Shown here: piece by piece, positions 48,560-59,660 of the stretch
Layout of the letters: each line of letters opens with the position of its first letter
How positions within the stretch are numbered: position 1 is the stretch's first letter
Assembly: GCA_019054805.1 (NCBI GenBank)
Contig: JAHQIY010000003.1
Location: 1,550,001-1,614,000 of the forward strand
From: Brachionus manjavacas
Taxonomy: Eukaryota; Rotifera; Eurotatoria; Ploima; Brachionidae
DNA length: 64,000 nucleotides
Direction: 5' to 3'
Notes under the pieces: model-generated
The model's input: the letters and a program-made list of their open reading frames with translations, nothing else
Told to the model about the DNA's origin: nothing
Database searches by the model: none
Program-made: the position numbers and the translations under genes

Positions 48560-49146
48560 AAGCTTATTTCAATTTTCTTATTATGTTAACATTTTTGAAT
48601 TAAAAAATTCTTTTTATCTAATTCTATTTAAATTTGTTTTTAAATGGGAATTCTTTTTTTTTAAGTATTATTTAAAAATTCGTATTATTATTTGTAGTAT
48701 TCTTGATTTGGTGCAAAATAAAATATTTACTTATTAGGCTAAAATAGTTTATTTAGAATCTATTAACTAGAAAACGGCCGTTCTGAGCCAAAAATAAATT
48801 ATTAGTAAAATATTAAATTGGAAAGAAGAAGAGATGAAAAAAGCGAGAGAATAAAATAGAGCTAATAATAGAAATACATAATCTTACCCTTTATTTTACT
48901 TATTAATATAATATAAAAAATTAAACTAATTTAAATTATCAATAATTTTTGTGGCATGCGATTACCTTTGTTTTTTATACATTTAGGAAGTTACTTTCCT
49001 AAATAAAAATAATAAATTAAAAAATTAAATTAATAATAAGTTAAAAATTCAAATTTTACAAATTAACTTATCATTTTAATTATGTAACTTTTTCCTTATT
49101 AGAAAAAGTTTTTCTTAAAAAAATGGAAAGTTAGTTCCTTAGTTCC
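48560..49146. other. AT-rich stretch between RRP5 fragment and hAT element
   Basis: No gene. It contains AAAACGGCCGTTCT at 48772-48785, an inverted copy of the motif at 47101-47114. Confidence 0.4.
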
Positions 49147-51335
49147 TTGGATGAGCCATCAAATGCTCAACTTTTAAATGTGAATCAGCAGGTCCCATTA
49201 ATAAGAAATAACCGTAAAAGCTTTTCAAAATCTTCTATCATTTGGGAACATTGCTACAAGAAGCTAATAAATGGAAAGGAATATTTGCAATGCTCACACT
49301 GCAGTTCATTTTATCTATGGCTTGGTTCAACATCAAATATTAAAGATCACCTTAGAAATAATCATAATCTAGGTGAAGACTCGATTTCTGAGGAAAAAAA
49401 AGAAGAAGATTCTGAAAACGAAGCTGAACCGAATACCAAAAAAATGAAGTGTAATACAAAAACGGACAATAAGCTTTTAAAATTTGTATTAAGTGCAAGC
49501 CTTCCTTTTCGTATATTTGAAAATAGAGAGCTTACTGATTTTGTCCATGAGTTGGACAATAAACACTCAATTCCGAAGCGAAAAAAATTATCTGGCAATA
49601 TCTTAAATGAAGAATTTAAAAGAACAGTAATCAAGATTAAATCTTGTTTGGCAAAAGCTTCGTCAATTTCAATAACTTTAGATCTTTGGACTTCAATCCA
49701 GAACTATTCTTATGTGGGTACTTGTCATTGTTTAGATGAAAGAATGACTTTATCATCATACACGCTTGCTGTTCGGCATCTTTCAGGAACTCATTCAGGC
49801 GAAGCCATTAAAGAAAATCTTATAATGGTTTTAAACGAATATAATATATTTGATAAAATAGTAGGAATTGTAACTGACAACTGTTCAAACATGATCAATT
49901 TATCATCACTTCTCAATTCGGATGTTCATCCAGAACCAAGAACATCTTTAACACAGATGCGAAAAAAAGTTAACCAATTTAGCTGTTGTGCGCAATATTG
50001 AATTTGATACTACAGAGAATGTCAAAATTTTCAAACGAGGAGGAAAAAATCTTTTCTATGTTTTTTTTTAATTTTGAATATTTTTTATTTTTATTGTTAA
50101 TTTGAATAAGCAAATATAGTGGCTAAATTAATACTGATATTAAATTTCCCAAACTTAATTTATTAATAATAAATACCTTTGCATTTATTTATAGTAAATC
50201 TATTTTATGATTAAGTCAGCTTAACAAAAATATATTTATAACTTTAAGTTATAAAATAAAAATTTTTAAGGAATTTGAGACTGATAATAGGGGAGATGAA
50301 AATTTTATATCTGATATCGAAGCCGAAAGTATGCAAAATTATGCAAGTCTCATTGAAAAATGTAGAAAAAAGTCAGTGTTTTTCAACAATCAACTAAGTT
50401 AAGTGAATACCTGTCTGAAGCTGAGAAATTACTTAATATTGAGCAGCATAAATTGATACAAGATGTAAAAACAAGATGGAACTCAACTTATTTGATGATT
50501 GAACGCTTATATGAACAATTAGATGCAATTAATCACGCTTCAACTCAATCTGACATTCGTCGTAAATATGAAGATTTGTCGATCAGTGAATTTGATAAAG
50601 ACAACATTATGGAAATTATCCAGGTATTTGAGCCTTTTTATAATGCAACTCTTGAGATATCTGGATGTAAATATTTGACAATTTCTATTGTAATTCCTAC
50701 TTTTGGCTGTTTGCAGGCTAGTTTATTAGTTGATCCAAATGATTCTTTAATTGTCCGAGTCCTAAAGAAAGTTTTAAACTATTGAACAAATATGTATACT
50801 GACAAAAACGGAATATTTACTAAAAAAATTTTGAAAGCAGCAACTTTTCTTGATGTTAGAACTAAACTATTCGGGAGATTTTCTGACGAGATTCGAAAAG
50901 AGTTTTTAAAAGAAGCTAAGAACACCATAAAACCAACATCTCCGAATTTACAACTGAACAAAAACAAGTTCTAAAGATAGTAAATTTAAGCAATATACCT
51001 GATTCCTTAAATACATTCGAAGCATCTCAACAAAAAAAGTTCCCACTCTACAAGAAAATCTACACTCCAATTATTTGATTTTAATAAAGATATAAATAAT
51101 AGCAAAACAGCTGCGAGACTAAATATAATCGATAGAGAAATTTATAAATATAATTCAGAGTCTTCTAAAAATATAGAACCATTATCTTTTAGAAATATGA
51201 ACCAAGAAACCTATCCAATTCTTTTTAACGTTGTTAAATCGATTTTCTGCATCCCAGCTACTTCAGTACCGTCCGAATAACTTTTTTCTGCCACAGGCTA
51301 TACAGCCTGGGAAAGAAGAAATAAATTATCAAAAT
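49147..51335 (+). mobile_element. hAT transposase gene, broken
   Basis: The first frame (to 50001) has a BED-type zinc finger (WEHCYKKL, CSHCSSFYLWLG, IKDHLRNNHNL), an acidic linker, then the start of the hAT catalytic fold (ISITLDLWTSIQNYSYVGT and IVGIVTDNCSNM). About 280 bases of AT-rich sequence interrupt it. A second frame near 50400-50785 reads LIQDVKTRWNSTYLMIERLY, the conserved TRWNSTY block. A third frame follows (AATFLDVRTKLFGRFSDE), and near 51200-51335 the C-terminal dimerisation region appears (YPILFNVVKSIFCIPATSVP) with a stop inside PSE*LFSATG. Several stops and gaps mark it as inactive. Confidence 0.9.
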
Positions 51336-51600
51336 GATGGTTGTTTAAGAAAATTTATAAAAAATTATTTAAGAATTTTTTTTTAAATATTTTAATTTGT
51401 TTAAAATTTTTAATTTTTATAATTTTAATCTTGTTTTATATTAAGAATAAAATTTTTTTTTAAATAAATCGTTAAATTAAAATATTTGCTTTTATTTTGA
51501 AATTTAAATATCTTTATTAATTTTAAAAAACATGCTTTGCTAATTCCTAATTTTTCATTACGAGACATATTAGAAACTTTACAGTCAACTAGAAAAATAC

Positions 51601-51716
51601 AATCGGTTTTTAAATCGATTTAATAATCGGCTAAAAAAAATTAATCGATTTAATAATCGACTAAAAATAATTAATCGATTTAATAATCGACTAGAAAAAA
51701 ATAATCGATTTATTAA
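51601..51716. repeat. Short tandem repeat, ~32-bp unit, 3-4 copies
   Basis: Units of the form TTAATCGATTTAATAATCGA plus CTAAAAATAA repeat three to four times with small differences. Each unit holds ATCGAT palindromes. It lies between the hAT element and the ATP synthase beta fragment. Confidence 0.8.
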
Positions 51717-51750
51717 ATTTGTTTATCGAATGGAGTCGATTGCCAACACT

Positions 51751-51950
51751 AGCGTGGATTGGTGCGTATGCGTCATTTGTGATCGGACCAAGCTCATCAA
51801 TTGGCTCGCCAATCACGTTCATGATACGACCCAAAGTGGCCGGACCGACTGGAATTCGGATCGGCGAACCAGTGTCTGCACAATTTTGACCACTGACTAA
51901 ACCCTCAGTACCGTCCATGGCAATTGTTCTCACTGTGTTATCTCCTTTAT
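51751..51950 (-). pseudogene. ATP synthase subunit beta, isolated exon-sized fragment
   Basis: On the minus strand the translation reads [20 protein letters not shown] then [20 protein letters not shown] and [12 protein letters not shown], ending APIHA. This is the region before the P-loop in mitochondrial F1 beta. An AG acceptor (TATAAAG|GA) is possible at the start and a GT donor just after APIHA. No other part of this gene (P-loop, N- or C-terminus) is seen on either side, so it is either one exon of a gene with very long introns or, more likely, a stranded fragment. The protein sequence is well conserved, so the loss is recent or the exon is still selected. Confidence 0.75.
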
Positions 51951-51954
51951 AAAT

Positions 51955-53365
51955 AAAGTGTCTTTTATTACAAATTTTTTTTTTCTTTTTTTTTGTTATT
52001 TGGTAGAGTTAAGGATTAATGTATTATTGATTTGTGATATTTTAAAGTGGAAAAAAATCATTCTGGATTTTGATTATAGAATTTTTGGTGAGAGTAATGT
52101 GCCTTTTCTATAATTGTTAAAATTTAAATTTTTTAAATTTGATTGCATTTAAACCTTCACATCTTTACTTTGCTTTTAAATTTGTCTTTAAAATTTTCAA
52201 ATAAGGATCAATCAATTAAAGATCAATTGAAAGAAAAAAAAATTAAAACTCATACCAAAAATATTAGACATCTAATGTTTAGTTACGAAAGGTTAAAAAA
52301 TTACAATTTTAAATATATTTTGATGAGATTTTATTTAATTTAGTTTTGATCATTTGATCATGATCATGAAATTCAAGTTGCCGAAATTTTGGTGATTTAT
52401 ATAACTTTGGTTGATAATTAATTAAAATAATGGTAAAATAAAAAATCAAAAAAAATCTAAAAAGACTAGAAATAAATACTTCAAAAAGCTTTACAACTTT
52501 TTTCATAAAAAATTGGTAATATAGATCGGTCGATCGATTTTCAATTTAATACTTATTTGGAATTTATATTTAAATTAAACTTTGTACCCTAGGTAGAAAC
52601 TCTTTTTTTTAAAACAATTTCAAAATAAAATTTACAAAAATGCGTTAAAACGGCAAATTGAAGTTTGAGATCAAAATAAAAGATCAAAATATAAATTGTA
52701 ATATTTTTTTTTAATAAAAGAGAAGAAATAAACTTTTCCAAAGCAATTACTTGACATGTCATGTCAAGTTTATTTTCATTTTTAAAATTTTAAAATGTCC
52801 CTTATGAACGAAATCTAATAATGAAAACTTACTTTTAAAGACAATTTGATAATGAGCCATTATTAGACATAACATTTCAAGTAATGTTTAGTATTTATTT
52901 CTTAAAAATTATCAAAATCATTAGACTAATTAAGTTTTAAAATTTAAAATGATCGTTTTGATCTTAAAATTTGATTTGAAGCTTCAATTTGACGTTAATA
53001 CATTTAAATCTAAAAATCGAATTTATTAATGAATTTAGAAGTTTTTTTTTAATTATTTCAATTTTTTTATCCATATAACAGGTTAGCATGCTATATTAAA
53101 ATTTTTATAAATGACTCAGAGAGTAATTTTGATAAATTAAGATAAGTCTTTGAATTCATCACCAAAAAAATCTTTAAACTATTTTTGTTTGTTTGTAATA
53201 AAATATGCAACAAATAAATTTAGCTGAAATATTTGACAGAAATAGTCCAAGGCGTAAAGAAAAATTATTTCTTCTCTGAATTTCCTATTGTCTGGGCTAA
53301 ATTTAACAATGCCATATTAGAAAAAAAATATTTAAATTGTATAATTAAAATACAATCATTATGGA
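51955..53365. other. AT-rich stretch without genes
   Basis: No gene recognised. ACTTGACATGTCATGTCAAGT (about 52749-52768) is a perfect palindrome, and a degenerate copy (TTTCAAGTAATG) lies near 52877-52888; this could be the edge of a small MITE. Confidence 0.4.
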
Positions 53366-53369
53366 ATAA

Positions 53370-53790
53370 CCATGTCAAATGGGTTAGATGTAACCTGCGG
53401 AGTTTTTAAGGTTCAGTATTGGGACCATGTTTATTTTTAATATCATAAATGACCTTTCGACTTGTTTAGTTAATAAATGTGAGAAATATGCCGATGATAC
53501 TAAAGTTTTGCCTGTAATTAAAAGTTTACAAGACAATCTTGTACTTCAAAAAGATATAGACTTTATTTCAAGTTGGTCAATTTCTTGATCTTTGGATTTA
53601 AATATCCAAAAATGCAGTGTAATGCATGTTGGCTCAAAAAATCCAAAAAATTTATCTAAAACAAATCTTGAAAAAATCTAGGTGTTTATATTCAAAACGA
53701 CCTGAAATGGACTTACCAAGTAAAATATTGCACCAGTCGTGGAAACCGTATTTTGTGTATGATTGCTTAGAGTTTCAGAAATTTAAACAC
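53370..53790 (+). mobile_element. LINE remnant (family D), RT palm piece
   Basis: With frame shifts it reads GSVLGPCLF, INDLSTCLVNKCEKYADDTK, DIDFISSWSIS, LNIQKCSVMHVGSKNPKNL and GVYIQNDLKWTYQVKYCTSR. The catalytic block is YADDTK. It is cut at about 53800 by the family E LINE. Confidence 0.8.
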
Positions 53791-53802
53791 TAATTCATTT
53801 AA

Positions 53803-55660
53803 GAAAATTTTGAAAAACTATTTAACGAAAGGAATCTTGAAAGTAGAAATAACAATATAAATGATGTATTAAATAAAGTCCGAAAATATGAAAGAGAAAT
53901 TAATGAATCGCTAAAGACAGACCTCATTAAAGTTGAGAGACAGACAATTAGACGGATTCTAGAAGAGCTCCCAAACGGCAAATCAGTTGGATTTGGAGAC
54001 TTGTACAATGAGTTGTTTAAATATGGATGTTTAGACGAATTGACTGAAATACTAGCTATAGTCATTGAAACAATGATTAAGTTTAACGAAATCCCTTTTT
54101 TTTTTAATGTAGGTAAAAAAGTCCCGATATTAAAGAAGGATGAAGGTCCTACAAATGATATCAACAACCTCAGACCAATAACAATATCAGATACATTTAG
54201 CAATGTGTTTGAAAAGTACATCCTGCATAGATTGAATGAAACTTATCATGATCCACAAACACAATTTGGCTTTAAAACAAAGAGTTCGACTAACCATGGT
54301 ATTTACACTTTATCAGAAACTATTCAACACTATAAAACTAGAAAAAAGAAATTATTTATTTGTGCAATTGATGCTAGCAAAGCGTTTGATAAAGTCACAC
54401 GAGAAATTATGATGGAAAAATTAATAGGTAAAGTAGAACCAGAAATATGGAGAAAACTCAAAAATTATTATCAAAACTCATTAGTGTTTGTTCAAAAAAA
54501 AGATGAAATATCTTCAATGTTTAAAACCACGGTAGGAGTGATGGAGTGAAGCAAGGTGGCCCACTCTCGCCAAAGCTATTCTCAATTAATGTAGAAGAAC
54601 TAATAGAAGAAATAATTAACACAAATTTAATATCAGAAATTGATGGTATAAAAACTGGTGTATTAATGTACGCAGACGACCTATTAATCATGACTGACTG
54701 TACAAAAAAAATGAAAAAATCCTTAGATTGTGCGAGGACTATGGGTTAAAAACCGAAATTAAATTTAACCCATCTAAAACTCAAATTATGCGAATAAACG
54801 GCTCAAAGAAAGACGAAGTAAAGCTTGAACTATGTGGTGAGGAAACTGAGTGGGTGAAAAAAATGAAATACTTAGGAGTCTGGATTGATGGAAAGTGTTA
54901 CAGTAAAGAACATCTAAGAGAAAGAAGACTGAGCACATGGAGAGCTTTTTACCTCCTAAAAAATAATCTAGACATATATAGTAACCAAATTAGCCCGTTT
55001 TTAAAAGCACACCTTTTTAAAACCTATATTAGACCTATAACCTATTACGGACTAGAAAACTGCAAAATTAGCAAATGCGAAATGAGGAAACTACAAACTA
55101 TGGAAGGCTTAATGATTAAACAAACCCTGTCACTCGAAAAGAGATCTCGAACTACTAACCTATTGTATGCATTAAACATAGAACCCGTTGACTCAAAAAT
55201 ACAGAAATTGAAACTTAACTTTAGGAAAAGAATAATTGAAAATGATTATACGGAAAAAGTTTTTCGAAAGAAAGAACTAAAGGTAAATGATGAAAGCGCG
55301 TTCATCAAAGAGCTTAGAGAAATTCTTGGATCAAGTGACCAAATTACCAAAGAAAATCATATAAAAAAAGAAAGAGAATTAAAAACAGAAGATTTTGAAA
55401 AGAGCAAAAATGGAATTTGCGATTCAATTAAATATTGCCTTCAAAACTTAAAAGAAAGAAAAGAAGAGTTTAAACTATTAGTAAAGGCGTACTTACCTCG
55501 AACTGAACCAAATGCAGAATTCGTTTAAAAATTGGAACAACTCGGATTGATGCTGAATACAACGCTGCTCAACTGTTCTTCGTTCAACTGTTTGACAGTT
55601 AAATTGTGCTGTGATCGTGTTTGATTGCTCAACCCTATCTCAAAAAGATAAATAAAATTT
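53803..55660 (+). mobile_element. LINE family E, nearly intact RT with two frame lesions
   Basis: The frame is open from 53803 (EKLFNERNLES..., then RRILEELPNGKSVGFGDLYN) to about 54545, with PITISDTFSNVFEKYILHRL and CAIDASKAFDKVT. A frame change at about 54532-54550 comes from an imperfect 8-bp tandem copy (GGAGTGAT/GGAGTGAA). It continues with KQGGPLSPKLFSINVEELIE and the catalytic LMYADDLLIMTDC. A second frame change lies in an A run near 54703-54720. The last frame (to 55528) reads YGLKTEIKFNPSKTQIM, MKYLGVWIDGK, AHLFKTYIRPITYYGLENCK and a long charged C-terminus. The 3' untranslated part ends near 55660 in GATAAATAAAATTTC. The YADD and PNGKSVG motifs set it apart from the FADD families A-C. 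The endonuclease domain is absent. Confidence 0.9.
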
Positions 55661-55664
55661 CAAA

Positions 55665-55920
55665 AATAATTACCTAAAACATTTGAACAAGGTTTTATTT
55701 ATTTTTGTGTTAATCTCAATCTTTGAATATTTAATTTAAAATTAAATCTTTTGTGGTATTTATGTAAAAAATGAAAATCTATTTTAATTTTTTAATTTCT
55801 TAAACATAATTGTAAATTTAAAAAAGGGAAAACAAAGAGTACATAACTACCTTCCTTTATATTCAATTTTATGTTATTTTTTACATCGCCGAATCTGTCG
55901 TAATTTTATGAATAAATAAT
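55665..55920. other. AT-rich gap
   Basis: Nothing recognisable; it ends in a (TAA)n run at about 55915-55935. Confidence 0.35.
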
Positions 55921-55934
55921 AATAATAATAATAA

Positions 55935-56070
55935 ATTCATTGGAAATGCTTTATACAGCATTGGTTAGACCTTATTTAGAGTTTGCCATTAGCTCATGGT
56001 GTACATTTCTTGAAATCCAACTGTTAAAATTATTTTCAGATATGAATCTATCAATTTTGAAAATGAATTA
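55935..56070 (+). mobile_element. LINE fragment
   Basis: It reads LEMLYTALVRPYLEFAISSW, the conserved 'LYtalVRP.LEyA...W' block downstream of the RT domain. It stops at the pogo TIR (56072). Confidence 0.65.
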
Positions 56071-56071
56071 C

Positions 56072-56565
56072 AGTCAACCCTCGTAAATTCGGACAAGTTA
56101 ATTTTTAAGATATTCGGCCGAATTAGCGATTCTCCGAGAAATCGTTATCTCGGAAAATTGTAATTTTAACAGAAAGTTCGGATTGAAGAAAAAAGTTCTA
56201 TAAAAATTTTTTTATTGATAAACATAACAAAAAAACAAGTCTAATTAAATGTATAATTGGATATATTATTTACGAATAAAATTATCAAGTGTTGATTGTT
56301 TTTCTTCTAATTTATAAAACCTTAGTTTATTTGTCAAATTAGTAGCAGTAGCAGTGTATTTTTCGCGATCTCTAATTATGTCACTCATTGTTGACTTGCT
56401 TATAATTACGTTGAACTCTTTGATGAACTTTAATATCAATTTCGTTTGAGGAATTTTAACAAAATTATTCGTATTAGAATTATAATAATTGCATATCTCT
56501 GTCTTTTGATCGAGAGATAGCTCTACTTTTTTTCTATTATTATTATCAGCTGTTACTTCTTTCAT
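56072..56565 (-). mobile_element. pogo/Tigger element, internally deleted (DNA-binding part and one TIR)
   Basis: A minus-strand frame of 99 codons (56565-56266) reads KKVELSLDQKTEICNYYNSN then EFNVIISKSTMSDIIRDREK, a CENP-B/pogo-type N-terminal helix-turn-helix. The catalytic DDE part is missing. At 56072 the sequence CAGTCAACCCTCGTAAATTC follows TA and matches the Tigger TIR pattern, with a second TIR-like CGGCCGAATTAGCGATTCTC further in. The other TIR was not found to the right of 56565. Confidence 0.75.
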
Positions 56566-56705
56566 TTTTTAGAAAACAATCAATTGAGAGAAGAAAAGGA
56601 GAAAAGCAGTATTTACTACTATTACTACCACTGCTACTAATATACTTAAAATCACCCTAACATTAGAAATTATCAATAAGTTGCTAAATGTTTATTAAAA
56701 GTTTT

Positions 56706-57161
56706 TTAGCCCAAAGGTTTGCGAAATGATAAAATGAGGAAATCTTGACATTGCGTTGGTAACTTATCAACATTCCATATTTCAAAAGACAGTCCTTGGT
56801 GCTCAAGAGTTAATTGATCTTTTAACTCAAATGCATCTAAATAACGTGGATATATTTGACTTGGATAAGTTGTTGTTTCTTTAAGTTGATTTAAACTACA
56901 AGTTAATTGTAGCCAAAGATCTGTCACTTCATTCCATTGATTTTTTAAGTTTTCATTTTCTATATTAGCTAAATTTGTAACTGATTTTTCGATTAATGTG
57001 TCGACAACATTTTCAAAGCTTTTCAATTTTTCAACTAATTCATTGTCTTTGCTTTTTAAAGCTTTCAATTTGTTGACCAGGACCATTTGAGAGATCGGAA
57101 AAAAACTTGAGGATACAAGCACCACAACTAATTGAAGAGCAAATATAAATTTGAGAACCAT
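56706..57161 (-). CDS. Small secreted protein, family unknown (single exon)
   Basis: A 151-codon frame from ATG at 57161. The first 20 or so residues (MVLKFIFALQLVVVLVSSS) form a clear signal peptide. The mature part is rich in Lys, Leu and Glu and likely helical (LVNKLKALKSKDNELVEKLK, then LIEKSVTNLANIENENLKNQ). Two Cys remain, in QLTCSLNQ and PTQCQDF, and could form a disulfide. I do not recognise the family. A TATA-like TATAAAT lies about 45 bases upstream on the minus strand (57204-57213), consistent with a short leader. No internal stops or repeats are present, so it looks like a live gene. Confidence 0.65.
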   Translation of the reverse strand: MVLKFIFALQLVVVLVSSSFFPISQMVLVNKLKALKSKDNELVEKLKSFENVVDTLIEKSVTNLANIENENLKNQWNEVTDLWLQLTCSLNQLKETTTYPSQIYPRYLDAFELKDQLTLEHQGLSFEIWNVDKLPTQCQDFLILSFRKPLG

Positions 57162-57203
57162 GTTTTTTTTATAAGAAAATTAAAATAAAAATGTAAAAAA
57201 ACG

Positions 57204-57213
57204 AGCAATTTAT
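57204..57213 (-). promoter_or_regulatory. Candidate TATA box for the small secreted protein gene
   Basis: Minus strand reads CTATAAATTG. It sits about 45 bases before the ATG, which would leave a leader of about 15-20 bases if transcription starts 25-30 bases downstream. In such AT-rich DNA a chance match is possible. Confidence 0.35.
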
Positions 57214-57219
57214 AGATAG

Positions 57220-58315
57220 ATCACCCATGTTTTAAAAATGTGATTAAAAGGGATTGTCGTTTAAGTAAATATTGTAAGTTTGGGTTGAAACTTGATCAAT
57301 TTACTTATATATCATTTCATAATTCCTTTCTTTAATTGATGTTCAAGGATTACATGAAAATAATTGAGTGATAAATTTGAAAGCAATTTAGAAAAGATAA
57401 CGATATCAAAAAATATTACAGCTTAAATATACCTTTGTCATTCTGGACTAGGAAAAATCGAAAAAAACTGTTACCAAATTTCATTTACATTAAATTTACA
57501 TTAATCTATTTTGATAGAAATTTTTTCAATTTAACATTCAAAGGCCCAGGATTTTTTTCGATCTTTTTTGATTCTTCTTTTGTTTTTTACTCAACACATT
57601 TAAACAGAATTGTTTAAGTCCCAAAATAATGTCCAAGTCTGGACATTTTTTAACTTATTTTCAAAAGTTCAGCACTTGCTTGGCCGCGAAAATAACTATC
57701 TGAAACGGCAGAAATTTAATTTGTCTTTGTTTCTGACTGATGGATTCTCGATGCTATTCATTTGAATCAGTTTATTTTAAAAAATAAAAATTAATCAAAA
57801 TAAAAATTAGAGAAATCTAAAAATTTTTTAATTTTTTTTGTAAATTTGAATATCAAAAGAGAGAGTGTCATTAAAAGACCTCATATCAGTATTCACAGCT
57901 TTGTCATATTGAATCTTAGATTCTTGGTCAATTAATTCAGTTTTGTTATTTTATTTGTTTAAAATTAACTTAAAAATAATAATTTCGGTTACTAAAGTTT
58001 TTAACCAAAATAAAAAGCCCATACTTTGACTTTTTTTTTAAATTTAAGTCTTTGACTCATATTTTTTAAAAAGTAAAAAAAAAGTCCGGTCTTGAGACTT
58101 TTGACTTTTAGAAACCCTGCATTTTTGACAATTTCATTATTGTTAAAAAATATTTTTATTTTTCTGTAAAAAAAATTTATGCGGTAGGGCTTAGATGAGA
58201 TTTTGGACCGATCATGTAACTTTTTAATCTAAAACGATTCTTCATCTTTTAAATGAAAAGATACATTATTTAAAATTTAAACTTGCAAAATTTACTAATG
58301 AAAATTTTAAAGGAA
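57220..58315. repeat. AT-rich stretch with dispersed repeat copies
   Basis: 57550-57720 matches 15740-15900 in reverse (shared GCGGCCAAGCAAGTGCTGAA type block on the minus strand). GGACTT/AAGTCC phrases recur at 57620-57645 and 58015-58120. No gene is seen. Confidence 0.5.
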
Positions 58316-58317
58316 AA

Positions 58318-58410
58318 ATAATAATAATAATAAAAGGCTACAGCAGAACACCCGCGGAGCGAAACTAGATATAGTTTCGCAATGGAAGCTATCTTTCTGC
58401 GAAAAGAAAA
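58318..58410 (-). mobile_element. Retroelement 3' end with (TAA)n tail
   Basis: (TAA)n at 58319-58333 is followed by GGCTACAGCAGAACACCCGC and a GAAACTAGATATAGTTTC hairpin. The layout resembles 23750-23860, but the hairpin sequence differs. Confidence 0.45.
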
Positions 58411-58519
58411 TTATTATTCATTTAATATGCAATCCAGTCTAGTTCATATATTTACAATTTATTTATTTGTTTTTAATTTTTTGCTTGTTCTTTTCAAATT
58501 TTTCGACTACCGAATTTCG

Positions 58520-59514
58520 TAATCAAATAATTCAATCAAATTCAAGGGAAGATAGGTAAATAAATTAGTAAAGTGTTTCTTGATTTCCGTTTCTATCCAG
58601 GTGTCGGTCAATTTGGCATTTTAAGCTGTTTAAGGGCTAGGCACTGATAATTTCAGAGGGTAACTCGTTCGAATTCTATACATTTAGAGAAGAAATTTTC
58701 ACGTTGCTTAATGTTTGCAGGTTGTTTAATAAACCTTTGTTTGTGTCCTCGTATACCACTTGCTGGGTCGTCAGTTGTCAGTGATTTACATTTGAGTGTA
58801 TGCCATGTTTCAAAGCCACACTCTTTAATACATTTAAAAAATTCTATTAGGTCTTTTATTTCAGGTCTCTGCTCTAGGAAAATTAATTCGAGTTACTCTA
58901 ATCTTTCTTCATAATATAAATGCCTAATCTCAGGCAAAAATTTTGCTGCTCTGCTTAATATTTTTTTTAGTTTTCTATGTCTTTTTTTGAAAATTGACTC
59001 CAAGCAGCAGCGTACCCCCAGATGCGGCCTAAGTTGCATAAAGCTGCCTAAATGTTTTAATTGTCCAGTATTTGAAAACTAATTTAAGTTGCTTAAGTTA
59101 AGAATAATTTTTGTTTAGTTTGCCGCATCAGATGCTTGGTGGTTCCATTTTTAGATCGCTTTTTAAGTAAATTCAAAGGTAAAGCTCAACATCTGTTTGT
59201 TGCATTTCTGAATTCTCCATGTGTAAATTTATTTCTTGGAAGTGTTAGTTCTTGAAGAACATAAATTTACATTTTTCTTTATTGAAACTCATCTGCCATA
59301 ATTTGCCCAAGCAAAGAGTCTGTTTATACAACTTTAGGTCCAACTTTAGGTTGAGCACGTCTTTTCTGTTTCTTATATAGGTTAGCACTTTGGTGTCATC
59401 TGCAAAAAGCTTAACTAAGCTGTAAACTATTTCTGGCATGTTATTTATGAGTATGACTAAAAGTAGTGGGCCGAATTTAAACACTTTTCGCCTAGAACAA
59501 CTCTTTTGTTCCAT
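58520..59514 (-). mobile_element. LINE family F remnant (RT palm to C-terminus)
   Basis: Minus strand from high to low: FGPLLLVILINNMPEIVYSL, KLFADDTKVLTYIRNRKDVL, LGKLWQMSFNKEKCKFMFF, then in broken frames AKFLPEIRHLYYEERLE, LIFLEQRPEIKDLIEFFK and ETWHTLKCKSLTTDDPASG. The catalytic FADD is kept but many stops follow. Confidence 0.85.
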
Positions 59515-59660
59515 TTAAAAAGTCAGAAAGCCAATTTAGAAGGGTACCTCTGAAATTATTAGCTACAAATTTCTTGTTGTTATTTTAAAGAATTTTTTTT
59601 AATTTTTCTAGATAATGTCCTGTATTGGAAAGATACGTATTATTATGATATGATGTCCAG

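Noticed and set aside
49362-49634. 90-codon minus-strand ORF over the hAT gene
   Set aside because: Antisense shadow of the BED-finger and linker coding frame; low complexity Ser/Phe content.
55915-55935. (TAA)n arrays here and at 13.93, 23.75, 45.42 and 58.32 kb as a CRISPR-like or satellite feature
   Set aside because: They are simple microsatellites at the 3' ends of retroelements, without spacers.
58711-58914. 67-codon plus-strand ORF with several Cys
   Set aside because: Antisense of the LINE family F C-terminal region, whose minus-strand reading gives recognisable LINE blocks.
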